Assembly: GCF_900111675.1 (NCBI RefSeq)
Contig: NZ_FOHO01000005.1
Span: forward strand, 1-64,000
Length of the DNA: 64,000 nt
From: Paracoccus homiensis
Lineage (GTDB): Bacteria > Pseudomonadota > Alphaproteobacteria > Rhodobacterales > Rhodobacteraceae
Direction: 5' to 3'
Shown here one piece after another: positions 45,254 through 54,268 of the stretch. How positions within the stretch are numbered: position 1 is the stretch's first letter; each line of letters starts with the position of its first letter. Under the pieces are notes generated by a model, which was not told the origin of the DNA, ran no database searches, and saw only the letters and a list, made by a program, of their open reading frames with translations. A program made the translations under genes and the position numbers.

Positions 45254-45268
45254 TTACGTTCGCGTCAA
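45254..45268. promoter_or_regulatory. Candidate MerR/LiuR-like operator (TTACGTTCGCGTCAA)
   Basis: Imperfect palindrome TTACG-TTCGC-GTCAA, 58 bp before the second MerR start. It resembles the TTACGT...ACGTAA boxes known for LiuR-type MerR regulators of acyl-CoA degradation. Regulation by one or both MerR proteins is inferred. Confidence 0.4.
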
Positions 45269-45326
45269 CTTTCACCTATATGGCTATCTAGGACGACAGC
45301 CGGTGAGTGAGGAGGAACCGCGATCC

Positions 45327-45725
45327 ATGTCCGAGCAGCTGATGACCATTCGCGAAATGTGCGATGCGTTCAGTGTCACCCCACGCACGCTGCGCTTCTA
45401 CGAGGCGCGTGAACTGATATTTCCCCAACGTCGCGGCCAGCATCGGCTGTATGACCGTCGGGATCGTGCACGACTGACCCTGATCCTTCGCGGCAAGCGT
45501 TTCGGCTTCAGCCTGGAGCAGATCCGCCAATTGCTTGAACTCTACGAGCCCGGCGGAACGAACCAGACCCAGATCGCCGCCACGATCCAGATCGGGCGCG
45601 AACGTCTGGCCGACATGGAACGCCAGTATGCCGAACTTGAAGAGGCCATCGTCGAGCTGCGCCAGCAGCTTGCCGAAGCCGAAAGCCGACTGCCTGCCGG
45701 GACCGGAAACAAGATTTCAGGATAA
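45327..45725 (+). CDS. MerR-family regulator (2)
   Basis: 132 residues. LMTIREMCDAFSVTPRTLRF, YEARELIFPQRRGQHRLYDR, then RFGFSLEQIRQLLELYEPGG and a C-terminal coiled coil. ATG 45327 chosen; GGAGG lies 12 bp upstream. Three bp before the acyl-CoA dehydrogenase, so it is in that operon and likely controls it in response to acyl-CoA. Confidence 0.9.
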   Translation: MSEQLMTIREMCDAFSVTPRTLRFYEARELIFPQRRGQHRLYDRRDRARLTLILRGKRFGFSLEQIRQLLELYEPGGTNQTQIAATIQIGRERLADMERQYAELEEAIVELRQQLAEAESRLPAGTGNKISG

Positions 45726-45728
45726 GCC

Positions 45729-47504
45729 ATGCCGATCTACACGCCCCCGATCAAAGACCTGCAATTCGCGCTGCATGACGTGCTGAACGTGGCCCAAAGC
45801 GGCCTGCCCGGTCATGACGAACTGGATCGCGACTTTACCAAGGCCGTGCTGGACGCCGCGGGCAAGCTGGCCTCCGAAGTTCTGGCCCCGCTGAACATCG
45901 TGGGCGACCAGCAGGGCTGCCGCCTGGAAAATGGCGTCGTGCGCACCCCGGACGGCTTCGACAAGGCGTTCGAGGCGGTGAAGGAAGGCGGCTGGACCGC
46001 GCTGGATTGTGACCCCGAATATGGCGGTCAGGGCATGCCCTATCTGCTGGGCGTCGCCACCGGCGAGATGTTCGTCAGCGCGAACATGGCCTTCAACATG
46101 TACCAGGGCCTGACCCACGGCGCCTATTCGGCAATCCACGCCCATGGCACGGATGAGCAAAAGGCGAAATATCTGCCCAAGATGGTCAGCTGCGACTGGA
46201 CCGGCACCATGAACCTGACGGAACCGCATTGCGGCACCGATCTGGGCATGCTGCGCACCAAGGCCGAACCGCAAGATGATGGCAGCTATCTGATCACCGG
46301 CCAGAAGATCTTCATTTCCGCCGGCGACCACGACCTGGCCGAGAATGTCATCCATCTGGTTCTGGCCAAGGCACCCGGCGGCGGCGAGGGGACCAAGGGC
46401 ATCAGCCTGTTCATCGTGCCCAAATACCTGGTCAATGACGACGGCTCGCTTGGCGACGCCAATGGCGTCTCGGTCGGCAATCTGGAAGAAAAGATGGGCA
46501 TTCACGGCAATGCCACCTGCGTCATGAACTATGACGGCGCGAAAGGCTGGCTGCTGGGCGATCTGCACAAGGGCATGCGCGCCATGTTCACCATGATGAA
46601 CGAAGCGCGGCTGGGCGTTGGCCTGCAAGGCTATGCCTGCGCAATCCCAGCCTATCAGAACGCCGTTGCCTATGCCAAGGACCGCTTGCAGGGTCGCGCC
46701 GTGACCGGTGCGCAGAACCCGTCGGCGGCGGCAGATCCGCTGATCGTACATCCCGATATCCGCCGCAGCCTGATGGACCAGAAATCCTTCCTGGAAGGCG
46801 CCAGGATGCTGACCATGTGGGGCGCCCACCAGATCGACCGTGCCAATCAGGGTGACGAGGCGGCCGAAGGGCTGATCTCGCTGCTGACCCCGGTGATCAA
46901 GGGCTTCCTGACCGACAAGGGCTTTGACACCACGGTCCTGGCGCAGCAGGTCTATGGCGGACATGGCTATATCGAAGAACATGGCATGAGCCAGTTCGTC
47001 CGCGATGCCCGCATCACGATGATCTACGAAGGCGCCAACGGCGTTCAGGCATTGGATCTGGTCGGCCGCAAATTGGCCCAGGATGGCGGCAAGCACGTCA
47101 TGGCCTTCTTCGAGATGGTCAAGGCCTTCTGCAAGGAACATGGCGCCACTGACGCCCTGACCGCCGATTTCATCGAACCGTTGAAAACCGCCTCGAAGGA
47201 CCTTCAGGCCGCCGGCATGTACTTCATGCAGAACGGGATGAAAAACCCCAATGACGCGCTGTCGGGAAGCTACGACTTCATGCATCTGTTCGGTCACGTC
47301 TCGCTGGGGCTTATGTGGGCCAAGATGGCAGTCGCGGCGCAGGCCGGGCTTGACGCGGGCGATGGCGATACCGACTTCCTGCAAACGAAACTGGCGACCG
47401 GTCGTTACTACATGAAGCGACAGCTGCCGATGACCGCGACGCATCTGGCCCGCATCCAGTCCGGCGCCGCGCCGGTGATGGATCTGGACGCAGAAGCCTT
47501 CTGA
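45729..47504 (+). CDS. Acyl-CoA dehydrogenase (FadE/DmdC-like, long form)
   Basis: 591 residues, longer than the short-chain enzymes because of an N-terminal and a C-terminal extension, as in the DmdC-like group. Flavin enzyme making trans-2-enoyl-Co[21 protein letters not shown] and [15 protein letters not shown] are the FAD segments; [14 protein letters not shown] and [16 protein letters not shown] carry the catalytic Glu region. Could use fatty acyl- or methylmercaptopropionyl-CoA; the beta-oxidation neighbours favour the first. Confidence 0.9.
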   Translation: MPIYTPPIKDLQFALHDVLNVAQSGLPGHDELDRDFTKAVLDAAGKLASEVLAPLNIVGDQQGCRLENGVVRTPDGFDKAFEAVKEGGWTALDCDPEYGGQGMPYLLGVATGEMFVSANMAFNMYQGLTHGAYSAIHAHGTDEQKAKYLPKMVSCDWTGTMNLTEPHCGTDLGMLRTKAEPQDDGSYLITGQKIFISAGDHDLAENVIHLVLAKAPGGGEGTKGISLFIVPKYLVNDDGSLGDANGVSVGNLEEKMGIHGNATCVMNYDGAKGWLLGDLHKGMRAMFTMMNEARLGVGLQGYACAIPAYQNAVAYAKDRLQGRAVTGAQNPSAAADPLIVHPDIRRSLMDQKSFLEGARMLTMWGAHQIDRANQGDEAAEGLISLLTPVIKGFLTDKGFDTTVLAQQVYGGHGYIEEHGMSQFVRDARITMIYEGANGVQALDLVGRKLAQDGGKHVMAFFEMVKAFCKEHGATDALTADFIEPLKTASKDLQAAGMYFMQNGMKNPNDALSGSYDFMHLFGHVSLGLMWAKMAVAAQAGLDAGDGDTDFLQTKLATGRYYMKRQLPMTATHLARIQSGAAPVMDLDAEAF

Positions 47505-47533
47505 GCCGTCCTGTCTTTGGCTGAGGTACCAGT

Positions 47534-47724
47534 ATGGGTATTTTCACAAAGAAGAAGCGGAATGCGCCCCGGCCTCTCCTGCCCAGCAAGCAGGTCAGAC
47601 GATGTCCGTCAACAGACCGGGGCGACTTCTCCTTTGACGGTCATCGGCTCCCCAGCCTGTACCGTGCCGACAGTCTAGAAGCGAATTCCTGAAGAACTGG
47701 TTAATACGCTTCTTCTTTGCTCCA
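47534..47724 (+). other. Structured non-coding stretch between acyl-CoA dehydrogenase and GST genes
   Basis: A 275-bp gap (47505-47779). CGCCCCGG (47565-47572) pairs with CCGGGGCG (47617-47624) and encloses CCTGC-CCAGCAA-GCAGG (47578-47594); just after, CGGT-CATC-GGCT-CCCC-AGCC-TGT-ACCG is nested. The nested pairing suggests a folded mRNA spacer or small RNA. A 52-codon frame from ATG 47534 also exists but has rare codons and no known relatives. Confidence 0.35.
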
Positions 47725-47734
47725 ATACCCCGCG

Positions 47735-47764
47735 GGGGGTCCGGGGGGCGCGAAGCCCCCCGGC
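47735..47764. repeat. Dispersed GC hairpin repeat, copy 1
   Basis: GGGGGGT then CCGGGGGGC-GCGAA-GCCCCCCGG (47741-47763). The same 23-base hairpin lies at 57601-57623. Here it is within an apparent operon, 17 bp before the GST start. Confidence 0.7.
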
Positions 47765-47779
47765 GTTCCAGGAGGATAC

Positions 47780-48421
47780 ATGACCGCGCAACTTTGGTGC
47801 TTTGGTGAATCCGGCAATGCCTACAAGGCGGCGCTGACGCTACAGATGACTGGTCATGATTGGGACCCGGTCTATGTGGACTTCTTCAATGGCGAAACCA
47901 GAACGGATGAATTCCGTGCCTTGAATGACATGGGCGAGGTTCCGGTGTTTCGCGATAACACCCTGACATTGTCTCAGTCGGCGGTGATCCAGATGTATCT
48001 GGCGGATACGCATGACATGTTCTGGGGCACCGACCGCAACGAAACGCTTCGCTGGCTGATGTTCGACAATCACAAGGTTTCGGCACAAGCCGGACCAGCC
48101 CGGTTTCTGCTGAACTTCTTGCCGCAGAACAAGCGCCCCGCGGGCGCCGCCGAATTCCTGCAGGGCCGCATGTTGACGGCGCTGAAGGTGCTGGACGCCC
48201 ATCTGGCGGATCGCGACTGGGTGGCCCCGGGCGGGCCGACCATCGCCGATTTCGCGCTGTGCGGTTACCTCTATTATCCCGAGCCCTTCGGCTTCGAGCG
48301 CGCCGAATGGACGCATATCAACCGCTGGCTGGACGGCATCGCCGCCCTGCCCGGCTGGAAACACCCCTATGATCTGATGCCCGGCAATCCATCCGACCGG
48401 GCGACCGAGGAGGACATATGA
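47780..48421 (+). CDS. Glutathione S-transferase family protein
   Basis: 213 residues. Thioredoxin-fold N-domain (LWCFGESGNAYKAALTLQMT, GEVPVFRDNTLTLSQSAVIQ, with the Glu/Gln-Ser glutathione motif) and a helical C-domain (WVAPGGPTIADFALCGYLYY). GGAGG precedes the ATG at 47780. Lies inside the beta-oxidation unit and overlaps the thiolase start, so it may handle reactive enoyl or aldehyde intermediates; this is inferred. Confidence 0.87.
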   Translation: MTAQLWCFGESGNAYKAALTLQMTGHDWDPVYVDFFNGETRTDEFRALNDMGEVPVFRDNTLTLSQSAVIQMYLADTHDMFWGTDRNETLRWLMFDNHKVSAQAGPARFLLNFLPQNKRPAGAAEFLQGRMLTALKVLDAHLADRDWVAPGGPTIADFALCGYLYYPEPFGFERAEWTHINRWLDGIAALPGWKHPYDLMPGNPSDRATEEDI

Positions 48422-49629
48422 CCGACGTATTCATCTATGACGCCGCCCGCACGCCGCGCGGCAAGGGCCGCCCCGATGGCAGCCTGCACGAGGTCACGTC
48501 GCTGGCGCTGTCCGCGCGCCTGCTGAACGCGGTCAAGGAACGCAACAATCTGGAAGGTCACGCGGTCGAGGACGTGATCTGGGGCAATGTCACCCAGGTC
48601 AAGGAACAGGGCGGCTGCCTTGCGCGCAGCGCGGTTCTGGCATCCGACCTGGACGAGCGCATTCCGGGCCTGTCGATCAACCGCTTCTGCGCATCGGGGA
48701 TGGAGGCCGTGAACCTGGCCGCCAACCAGATCAAGGGTGGCGCGGGCAGCGCCTATATCGCCGGCGGGGTCGAGATGATGGGCCGCGTCGCCATGGGCAG
48801 CGACGGGGCGGCCATCGCGGTCGATCCCAGCCTTGCGATGAAGTCCTATTTCGTGCCGCAGGGCATCAGCGCCGACATCATCGCGACCGAATACGGCTTC
48901 GACCGCGACCAGGCCGACGCCCTGGCACTGGAAAGCCAGCGCCGCGCCGCGCAGGCTTGGCAGGAGGGCCGCTTCGACAAGTCCATCGTTCCGGTCATCG
49001 ACCAGAACGGCCTGACGATCCTTGACCGCGACGAATACATGCGCCCCGGCACGACGATCGACGATCTGGCCAAGCTGAAGCCAGCCTTCAAGGAGATGGG
49101 CGAGATGATGCCCGGCTTCGACAAGGTGGCGATGCTGAAATACCCGCACCTGTCCGCCATCGACCACATCCACCACGCGGGCAACAGCAGCGGCATCGTG
49201 GACGGCGCCGCCGCCGTGCTGATCGGGAACGAGGAGTTCGGCAAGGCCCACGGCCTGAAGCCCCGCGCCCGCATCCGGTCCACCGCCAAGATCGGCACCG
49301 ATCCCACGATCATGCTGACCGGCCCCGTCCCCGTGACCGAGAAGATCCTGCGCGACAGCGGCATGTCCATCGGCGATATCGACCTGTTCGAGGTGAACGA
49401 GGCCTTCGCATCGGTCGTGCTGCGCTTCATGCAGGCCTTCCAGGTCGATCCGGCCAAGGTGAATGTCAATGGCGGCGCAATCGCCATGGGCCATCCGCTT
49501 GGCGCGACGGGCGCGATCATCATCGGCACCCTGCTGGACGAGCTGGAGCGTCAGGACAAGAACGTGGGTCTGGCGACCCTGTGCATCGCGTCCGGTATGG
49601 GCGCGGCCACCATCATCGAACGCGTGTGA
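48418..49629 (+). CDS. fadA: Acetyl-CoA C-acyltransferase (thiolase, FadA-type)
   Basis: 403 residues. Cleaves 3-ketoacyl-CoA to acetyl-CoA and a shortened acyl-CoA. Catalytic Cys in SINRFCASGMEAVNLAANQI, GGAIAMGHPLGATGA with the His, and the C-terminal ATLCIASGMGAATI with the second Cys. ATGA overlap with the GST gene. Confidence 0.94.
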   Translation: MTDVFIYDAARTPRGKGRPDGSLHEVTSLALSARLLNAVKERNNLEGHAVEDVIWGNVTQVKEQGGCLARSAVLASDLDERIPGLSINRFCASGMEAVNLAANQIKGGAGSAYIAGGVEMMGRVAMGSDGAAIAVDPSLAMKSYFVPQGISADIIATEYGFDRDQADALALESQRRAAQAWQEGRFDKSIVPVIDQNGLTILDRDEYMRPGTTIDDLAKLKPAFKEMGEMMPGFDKVAMLKYPHLSAIDHIHHAGNSSGIVDGAAAVLIGNEEFGKAHGLKPRARIRSTAKIGTDPTIMLTGPVPVTEKILRDSGMSIGDIDLFEVNEAFASVVLRFMQAFQVDPAKVNVNGGAIAMGHPLGATGAIIIGTLLDELERQDKNVGLATLCIASGMGAATIIERV

Positions 49630-49640
49630 GGGATCAGACC

Positions 49641-51827
49641 ATGACCGATTTCACGATGGAAAAGGGCGCCGACGGCGCCGCGATCATCACCTGGGACGTT
49701 CAGGGCAAATCCATGAACGTGCTGTCGATGGAGGGCGCGAACACCCTCAGCGACCTGATCGACGACGCGCTGGCCGACGATGCCGTCAAGGGCATCGTCA
49801 TCACCAGCGGCAAGAAGGATTTCGCCGCCGGGATGGACCTGAACGTCATCGCCGGCATGCGAGAGGCCGGTGGCGCGCAGGGCGTGTTCGACGGCGTGAT
49901 GGGCCTGCACCACCTGCTGCGCAAGATCGAGCTGGCGGGCATGGACCACAAGACCAAGAAGGGCGGCAAGCCCATCGCCGCCGCCCTGCCCGGCACCGCG
50001 CTTGGCATCGGTCTTGAACTGCCGCTGGCGACGCATCGCATCTTTGCCGCCGACAATGCCAAGGCCAAGATCGGCCTGCCGGAAATCATGGTCGGCATCT
50101 TCCCCGGCGCGGGCGGCACCACCCGCCTTGCCCGCAAGCTGGGCGCGATGGCCGCCGCCCCCTTCCTGCTGGAGGGCAAGCTGTCGGACCCGAAAAAGGC
50201 CAAGGCCGCCGGCCTGATCGACGAGGTCTCCGAGGATCCGCTGACCGCCGCCCGCGAATGGGTGCTGGCCGCCTCGGATGCCGACATCGTCAAGCCCTGG
50301 GACGCCAAGGGCTACAAGATGCCGGGGGGCGAGCCCTTCCACCCCGCGGGCTTCATGACCTTCGTCGGCGCATCCGCGATGATCCACGGCAAGACGATGG
50401 GCGTCTATCCGGCGGCCAAGGCGCTGCTGTCGGCGGTCTATGAGGGCGCGATGGTGCCCTTTGACCAGGCGCTGAAGATCGAGGCCCGCTGGTTCACCAA
50501 CGTGCTGATGAACCCGTCGAGCAGCGCGATGATCCGCAGCCTGTTCATCAACAAGGAAGCCCTGGAAAAAGGCGCGAACCGCCCCGAGGCCCCCGATCAG
50601 ACCGTCCGCAAGGTCGGCATCCTGGGCGCGGGCATGATGGGCGCGGGCATCGCCTATGTCAGCGCGATGGCCGGCATCGAGGTCGTGCTGATCGACGCGG
50701 CGCAGGCAAGCGCCGACAAGGGCAAGGCCTATTCCGAAGGGCTGCTGGACAAGGCCATCAGCCGCAAGAAATCGACCGAGGAGAAGAAGGCCGAGGTGCT
50801 GGGCCGCATCACCGCCACGACCGATTACGACGCGCTGAAGGGCTGCGACCTGATCGTGGAAGCCGTTTTCGAGGATCCGTCCGTCAAGGCCGAGGTCACG
50901 AAGAAGGCCGAGGCCGTGATCCCCGAGGACGCGATCTTCGCGACCAATACCTCGACCCTGCCGATCAGCGACCTGGCCCGCGCCAGCAGCCGCCCCGAGC
51001 AGTTCATCGGCATCCACTTCTTCAGCCCGGTGGACAAGATGCTGCTGGTCGAGATCATCAAGGGCCGCGAGACCGGTCCCCGCGCCGTCGCCAAGGCGCT
51101 GGATTTCGTGCGCCAGATCCGCAAGACGCCCATCGTGGTCAATGATGAACGGTTCTTCTATGCCAACCGCTGCATCATCCCCTATATCAACGAAGGCATC
51201 CGCATGGTCGGCGAGGGTGTGAACCCGACCCTGATCGAGAATGCCGCCAAGATGATGGGGATGCCCCTTGGCCCGCTGCAACTGGTGGACGAAACCAGCA
51301 TCGACCTGGGCGTCAAGATCGCCAAGGCCACCCGCGCGGCAATGGGCGACGCCTATCCCGACGGTGCGGTGGACGAGGTGATCTTTGCCATGGCCGATGC
51401 GGGCCGCATGGGCCGCAAGGCAAATGCGGGCTTCTACGACTATGACGAGAAGGGCAAGCGCCAGGGCCTGTGGGCGGAACTGGACGCCCGCTATCCGCAG
51501 GCGGACGATCAGCCGGAACTGACCGAGGTGCAGCACCGCCTGATGTTCGCCCAGACGCTGGAGGCCGTGCGCGCGCTGGAATCGGGCGTGCTGGAGGATA
51601 TCCGCGAAGGCGATGTCGGCGCGATCCTGGGCTGGGGCTTCGCGCCCTGGTCGGGCGGCCCCTTCGGCTGGCTGGACATGCTGGGCGCCGCCCACGCGGT
51701 GGAAATCTGCGACGGCCTGACCGAACGCCACGGCGACCGCTTCAAGGCCCCGGCGCTGCTGCGCGAGATGGCCGAGAAGGGCGAAAGCTTCTATGGCCGC
51801 TTTGGCAGCAAGGCGCAGGCCGCCTGA
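49641..51827 (+). CDS. fadB: Fatty acid oxidation multifunctional enzyme (enoyl-CoA hydratase / 3-hydroxyacyl-CoA dehydrogenase)
   Basis: 728 residues. N-terminal crotonase domain (SGKKDFAAGMDLNVIAGM, GLPEIMVGIFPGAGGT), then the NAD-binding domain VGILGAGMMGAGIAYVSAMA near residue 330, NTSTLPISDLA, HFFSPVDKMLLVEII with the catalytic His, and C-terminal HCDH domains. Performs the two middle steps of beta-oxidation and presumably pairs with FadA. Start at ATG 49641, 11 bp after fadA. Confidence 0.95.
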   Translation: MTDFTMEKGADGAAIITWDVQGKSMNVLSMEGANTLSDLIDDALADDAVKGIVITSGKKDFAAGMDLNVIAGMREAGGAQGVFDGVMGLHHLLRKIELAGMDHKTKKGGKPIAAALPGTALGIGLELPLATHRIFAADNAKAKIGLPEIMVGIFPGAGGTTRLARKLGAMAAAPFLLEGKLSDPKKAKAAGLIDEVSEDPLTAAREWVLAASDADIVKPWDAKGYKMPGGEPFHPAGFMTFVGASAMIHGKTMGVYPAAKALLSAVYEGAMVPFDQALKIEARWFTNVLMNPSSSAMIRSLFINKEALEKGANRPEAPDQTVRKVGILGAGMMGAGIAYVSAMAGIEVVLIDAAQASADKGKAYSEGLLDKAISRKKSTEEKKAEVLGRITATTDYDALKGCDLIVEAVFEDPSVKAEVTKKAEAVIPEDAIFATNTSTLPISDLARASSRPEQFIGIHFFSPVDKMLLVEIIKGRETGPRAVAKALDFVRQIRKTPIVVNDERFFYANRCIIPYINEGIRMVGEGVNPTLIENAAKMMGMPLGPLQLVDETSIDLGVKIAKATRAAMGDAYPDGAVDEVIFAMADAGRMGRKANAGFYDYDEKGKRQGLWAELDARYPQADDQPELTEVQHRLMFAQTLEAVRALESGVLEDIREGDVGAILGWGFAPWSGGPFGWLDMLGAAHAVEICDGLTERHGDRFKAPALLREMAEKGESFYGRFGSKAQAA

Positions 51828-51878
51828 TCCACGGCGCAATTGCAGCAAATTGAACACACCTGACGCTGTCAGGATCAA

Positions 51879-51905
51879 GGGGGGCGAAACTTTCGCCCCC
51901 CTCTT
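51879..51905 (+). terminator. Terminator of the beta-oxidation unit
   Basis: GGGGGGCGAAA-CTTTCGCCCCCC followed by TCTT, about 50 bp after the fadB stop. Confidence 0.75.
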
Positions 51906-51999
51906 CCGTTGAACTGTCGCAAAATCAGCTTATTCTGCGATGCGACAAGGCCACGTGCCGAGGCGTGGCGATCCGAAGAAGCCAAAAAGGGACATCGCC

Positions 52000-53175
52000 G
52001 TGACCGACGAAACCAAACGCCGTGCCGAAGCAGCCGTGAAGGATATCGAACAGGTTACCTCGGTCGTCCTGCCCGAACCTGACACCCAGCCCGTCACCGC
52101 CACCAGCAGCGACCCCGCCCTTGGCGAGGAAATCCGCAAGCGGATGGATGAAATCAACCTGTCCGATTCCGGCTCGGTCGTGGGATTCGGCGCGCGGGCG
52201 CAATCGGGCTTGCAGGAAATCAGCCAGAAGATGCTGGCCGATGTGCAGAGCAAGGATGTCGGCCCCGCAGGTGAGAGCCTGCGCGATGTCGTGACCACCA
52301 TCCGCGGCTTTTCGGTCAGTGAACTGGATGTGCGCCGCACCCGCAGCTGGTGGGAAAAGCTGCTGGGCCGGGCCGCGCCTTTCGCGAAATTCGTTGCGAA
52401 TTATGAAAAGGTGCAGACCCAGATCGACCGCATCAGCTCGGATCTGGAAGGGCACGAACAGCGATTGCTGAAGGATATCAAATCGCTGGACGTTCTTTAT
52501 GAACGCACGCTGAACTTTTACGACGAACTGGCACTGTATATCGCCGCGGGCGAGGAAAAGCTGCGTCAACTGGACAGCGACGTAATCCCCGCCAAGGTCA
52601 AAGAGGTCGAGGCGACGGCATCGGGCGATCAGGTGATGGAGGCGCAGGAACTGCGTGATCTGCGGGCGCTGCGCGACGATCTGGAGCGCCGTGTCCATGA
52701 CCTGAAGTTGACCCGTCAGGTCACCATGCAATCGCTGCCCTCGATCCGGCTGGTTCAGGAAAACGACAAGTCGCTGGTCACCAAGATCAACTCGACGCTG
52801 GTGAACACGGTGCCGCTGTGGGAAACGCAGCTGGCGCAGGCCGTCACCATCCAGCGCAGCGCCGAGGCCGCCCGCGCGGTCAAGGAGGCCAGCGATCTGA
52901 CCAATGACCTGCTGACCCGCAACGCGGAAAACCTGCGTCAGGCCAATGCCCAGATCCGCACCCAGACCGAACGCGGCGTTTTTGATATCGAGGCCGTCCG
53001 CACCGCCAATGCCGAACTGATCGCCACGATCGAGGATTCGCTGCGCATCGCCGATGAGGGCAAGGCCCGCCGCGCCGCCGCCGAAGAGGATCTGAACCGG
53101 ATGGAGGTCGAATTGCGCGACACGCTGGCCGCCGCCTCGGCCCGGCGCGACAATTCGACGCCAAAGCCGGCCTGA
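52000..53175 (+). CDS. TelA / toxic-anion-resistance family protein
   Basis: 391 residues, mostly long helices: LGEEIRKRMDEINLSDSGSV, FSVSELDVRRTRSWWEKLLG, QVTMQSLPSIRLVQENDKSL, NAENLRQANAQIRTQTERGV. This is the TelA (YceH/KlaA) family, linked to tellurite and other envelope stresses but without a known biochemical activity. A GTG start at 52000 is chosen because AAAAAGG lies before it; an ATG at 51940 has no ribosome site and its extension is basic and unlike the family. Its stop overlaps the lipoprotein gene (TGATG). Confidence 0.9.
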   Translation: MTDETKRRAEAAVKDIEQVTSVVLPEPDTQPVTATSSDPALGEEIRKRMDEINLSDSGSVVGFGARAQSGLQEISQKMLADVQSKDVGPAGESLRDVVTTIRGFSVSELDVRRTRSWWEKLLGRAAPFAKFVANYEKVQTQIDRISSDLEGHEQRLLKDIKSLDVLYERTLNFYDELALYIAAGEEKLRQLDSDVIPAKVKEVEATASGDQVMEAQELRDLRALRDDLERRVHDLKLTRQVTMQSLPSIRLVQENDKSLVTKINSTLVNTVPLWETQLAQAVTIQRSAEAARAVKEASDLTNDLLTRNAENLRQANAQIRTQTERGVFDIEAVRTANAELIATIEDSLRIADEGKARRAAAEEDLNRMEVELRDTLAAASARRDNSTPKPA

Positions 53176-54209
53176 TGCGGACGCGGTCGCCCCTCCATGG
53201 CCTTGGCGCCATTTCCCTGCTGGCCCTGCTGGCGTTGACCGCATGCACCCCCGACACATCCGGGGGCATCGAACTGGTGCCCCCGCCGATCCAGCGCCCC
53301 GACGATCTGGCCACGGATGCCCCCGATCAGGCCCAGATCCGCAAAGCACGCGCCGAACGGAACCGCGCCATCAACGCAGCCGCCGCCGCCACCACGCCCA
53401 GCACCAGCAGCCTGGTCCAGCAGGAATATTATTCCCGTGTCGAATCGCGCCTGCTGTCGCAGGGTCGGCTGCGGCGCGACCGGATCCCGCAGGATGCGCC
53501 GATCGACGCCGAGCAATTGGCCCAGAACTTCATCCGCATCGCGCTGCGCAGCGAATATGACCTGAAGGGCGGCGGCCGGCTGTCGGGGTCACAGCAGGCA
53601 TCACCCCTGCGGCGCTGGCAGGACCCCGTGCGCATCCAGTTGCATTTCGGGAACTCGGCCGACCGGGCGGCGCAAGCCCGCGTGCGGGACGAAGTTGCGA
53701 CCTATGCCGGGCGGCTGGGCCGGATCAGCGGCCATGATGTCGCGCTGTCGGGCGGCAAGGGGAATTTCCTCGTCATGGTCCTGAACGAGGATGACCGCCG
53801 CCAGATCGACGCCCCTCTGGCGCGGATGGTGCCCGATCTGCCGTCGGGCGACGTGGCCGCGCTGCGGGACCTTTCGCCCTCGAACATGTGCACGGTCTTT
53901 GCCTATTCGCGCGGCAATGGCGACCGCTATGCGCAGGCCGTCGCGGTGATCCGGGCGGAATTGCCCCCCCTGCTGCGCCTGTCCTGCATCCACGAGGAAC
54001 TTGCCCAGGGGTTGGGCCTGGCCAATGACAGCCCGCAGGTCCGCCCCTCGATCTTCAATGACGACGAGGAATTCGCGCTGCTGACCCGCCATGACGAACT
54101 GCTGTTGCAGATCCTTTACGACCCGCGCCTGCAACCCGGCATGTCCGAGGCCGAGGCGACACCCATCGTGCGACAGATCGCCCGCGAATTGCTGCCAAGC
54201 CAGACCTAG
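53175..54209 (+). CDS. DUF2927 lipoprotein
   Basis: 344 residues. Signal peptide ending in a lipobox LTAC (Cys24), a Pro/Ala-rich linker, then the DUF2927 domain: FIRIALRSEYDLKG, RWQDPVRIQLHFG, VLNEDDRRQIDAPLARMVPD and SCIHEELAQGLGLANDSPQV near the C-terminus. The HEELAQGLG segment looks like a zincin helix (HE-x-x-x), suggesting a metallopeptidase-like fold, but activity is not shown. Coupled to telA by a one-base stop-start overlap (TGATG), so the two are made together. Confidence 0.82.
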   Translation: MRTRSPLHGLGAISLLALLALTACTPDTSGGIELVPPPIQRPDDLATDAPDQAQIRKARAERNRAINAAAAATTPSTSSLVQQEYYSRVESRLLSQGRLRRDRIPQDAPIDAEQLAQNFIRIALRSEYDLKGGGRLSGSQQASPLRRWQDPVRIQLHFGNSADRAAQARVRDEVATYAGRLGRISGHDVALSGGKGNFLVMVLNEDDRRQIDAPLARMVPDLPSGDVAALRDLSPSNMCTVFAYSRGNGDRYAQAVAVIRAELPPLLRLSCIHEELAQGLGLANDSPQVRPSIFNDDEEFALLTRHDELLLQILYDPRLQPGMSEAEATPIVRQIARELLPSQT

Positions 54210-54268
54210 ACCTGCGCCCGCAGCCAAGGCTATCGTCTGACCGTCACCGGCGCGGCAAGGAGAGAGTG

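Noticed and set aside
47534..47692. 52-codon frame (MGIFTKKKRNAPRP...) after acyl-CoA dehydrogenase
   Set aside because: Rare codons, weak ribosome site, and the bases are better explained by nested RNA pairings; no known relative. Kept as part of the structured-gap note.
49551..51878. Very long open frame on the minus strand opposite fadB
   Set aside because: It mirrors fadB in GC-rich code with a strong third-position bias; no family motifs, ribosome site or sensible N-terminus.
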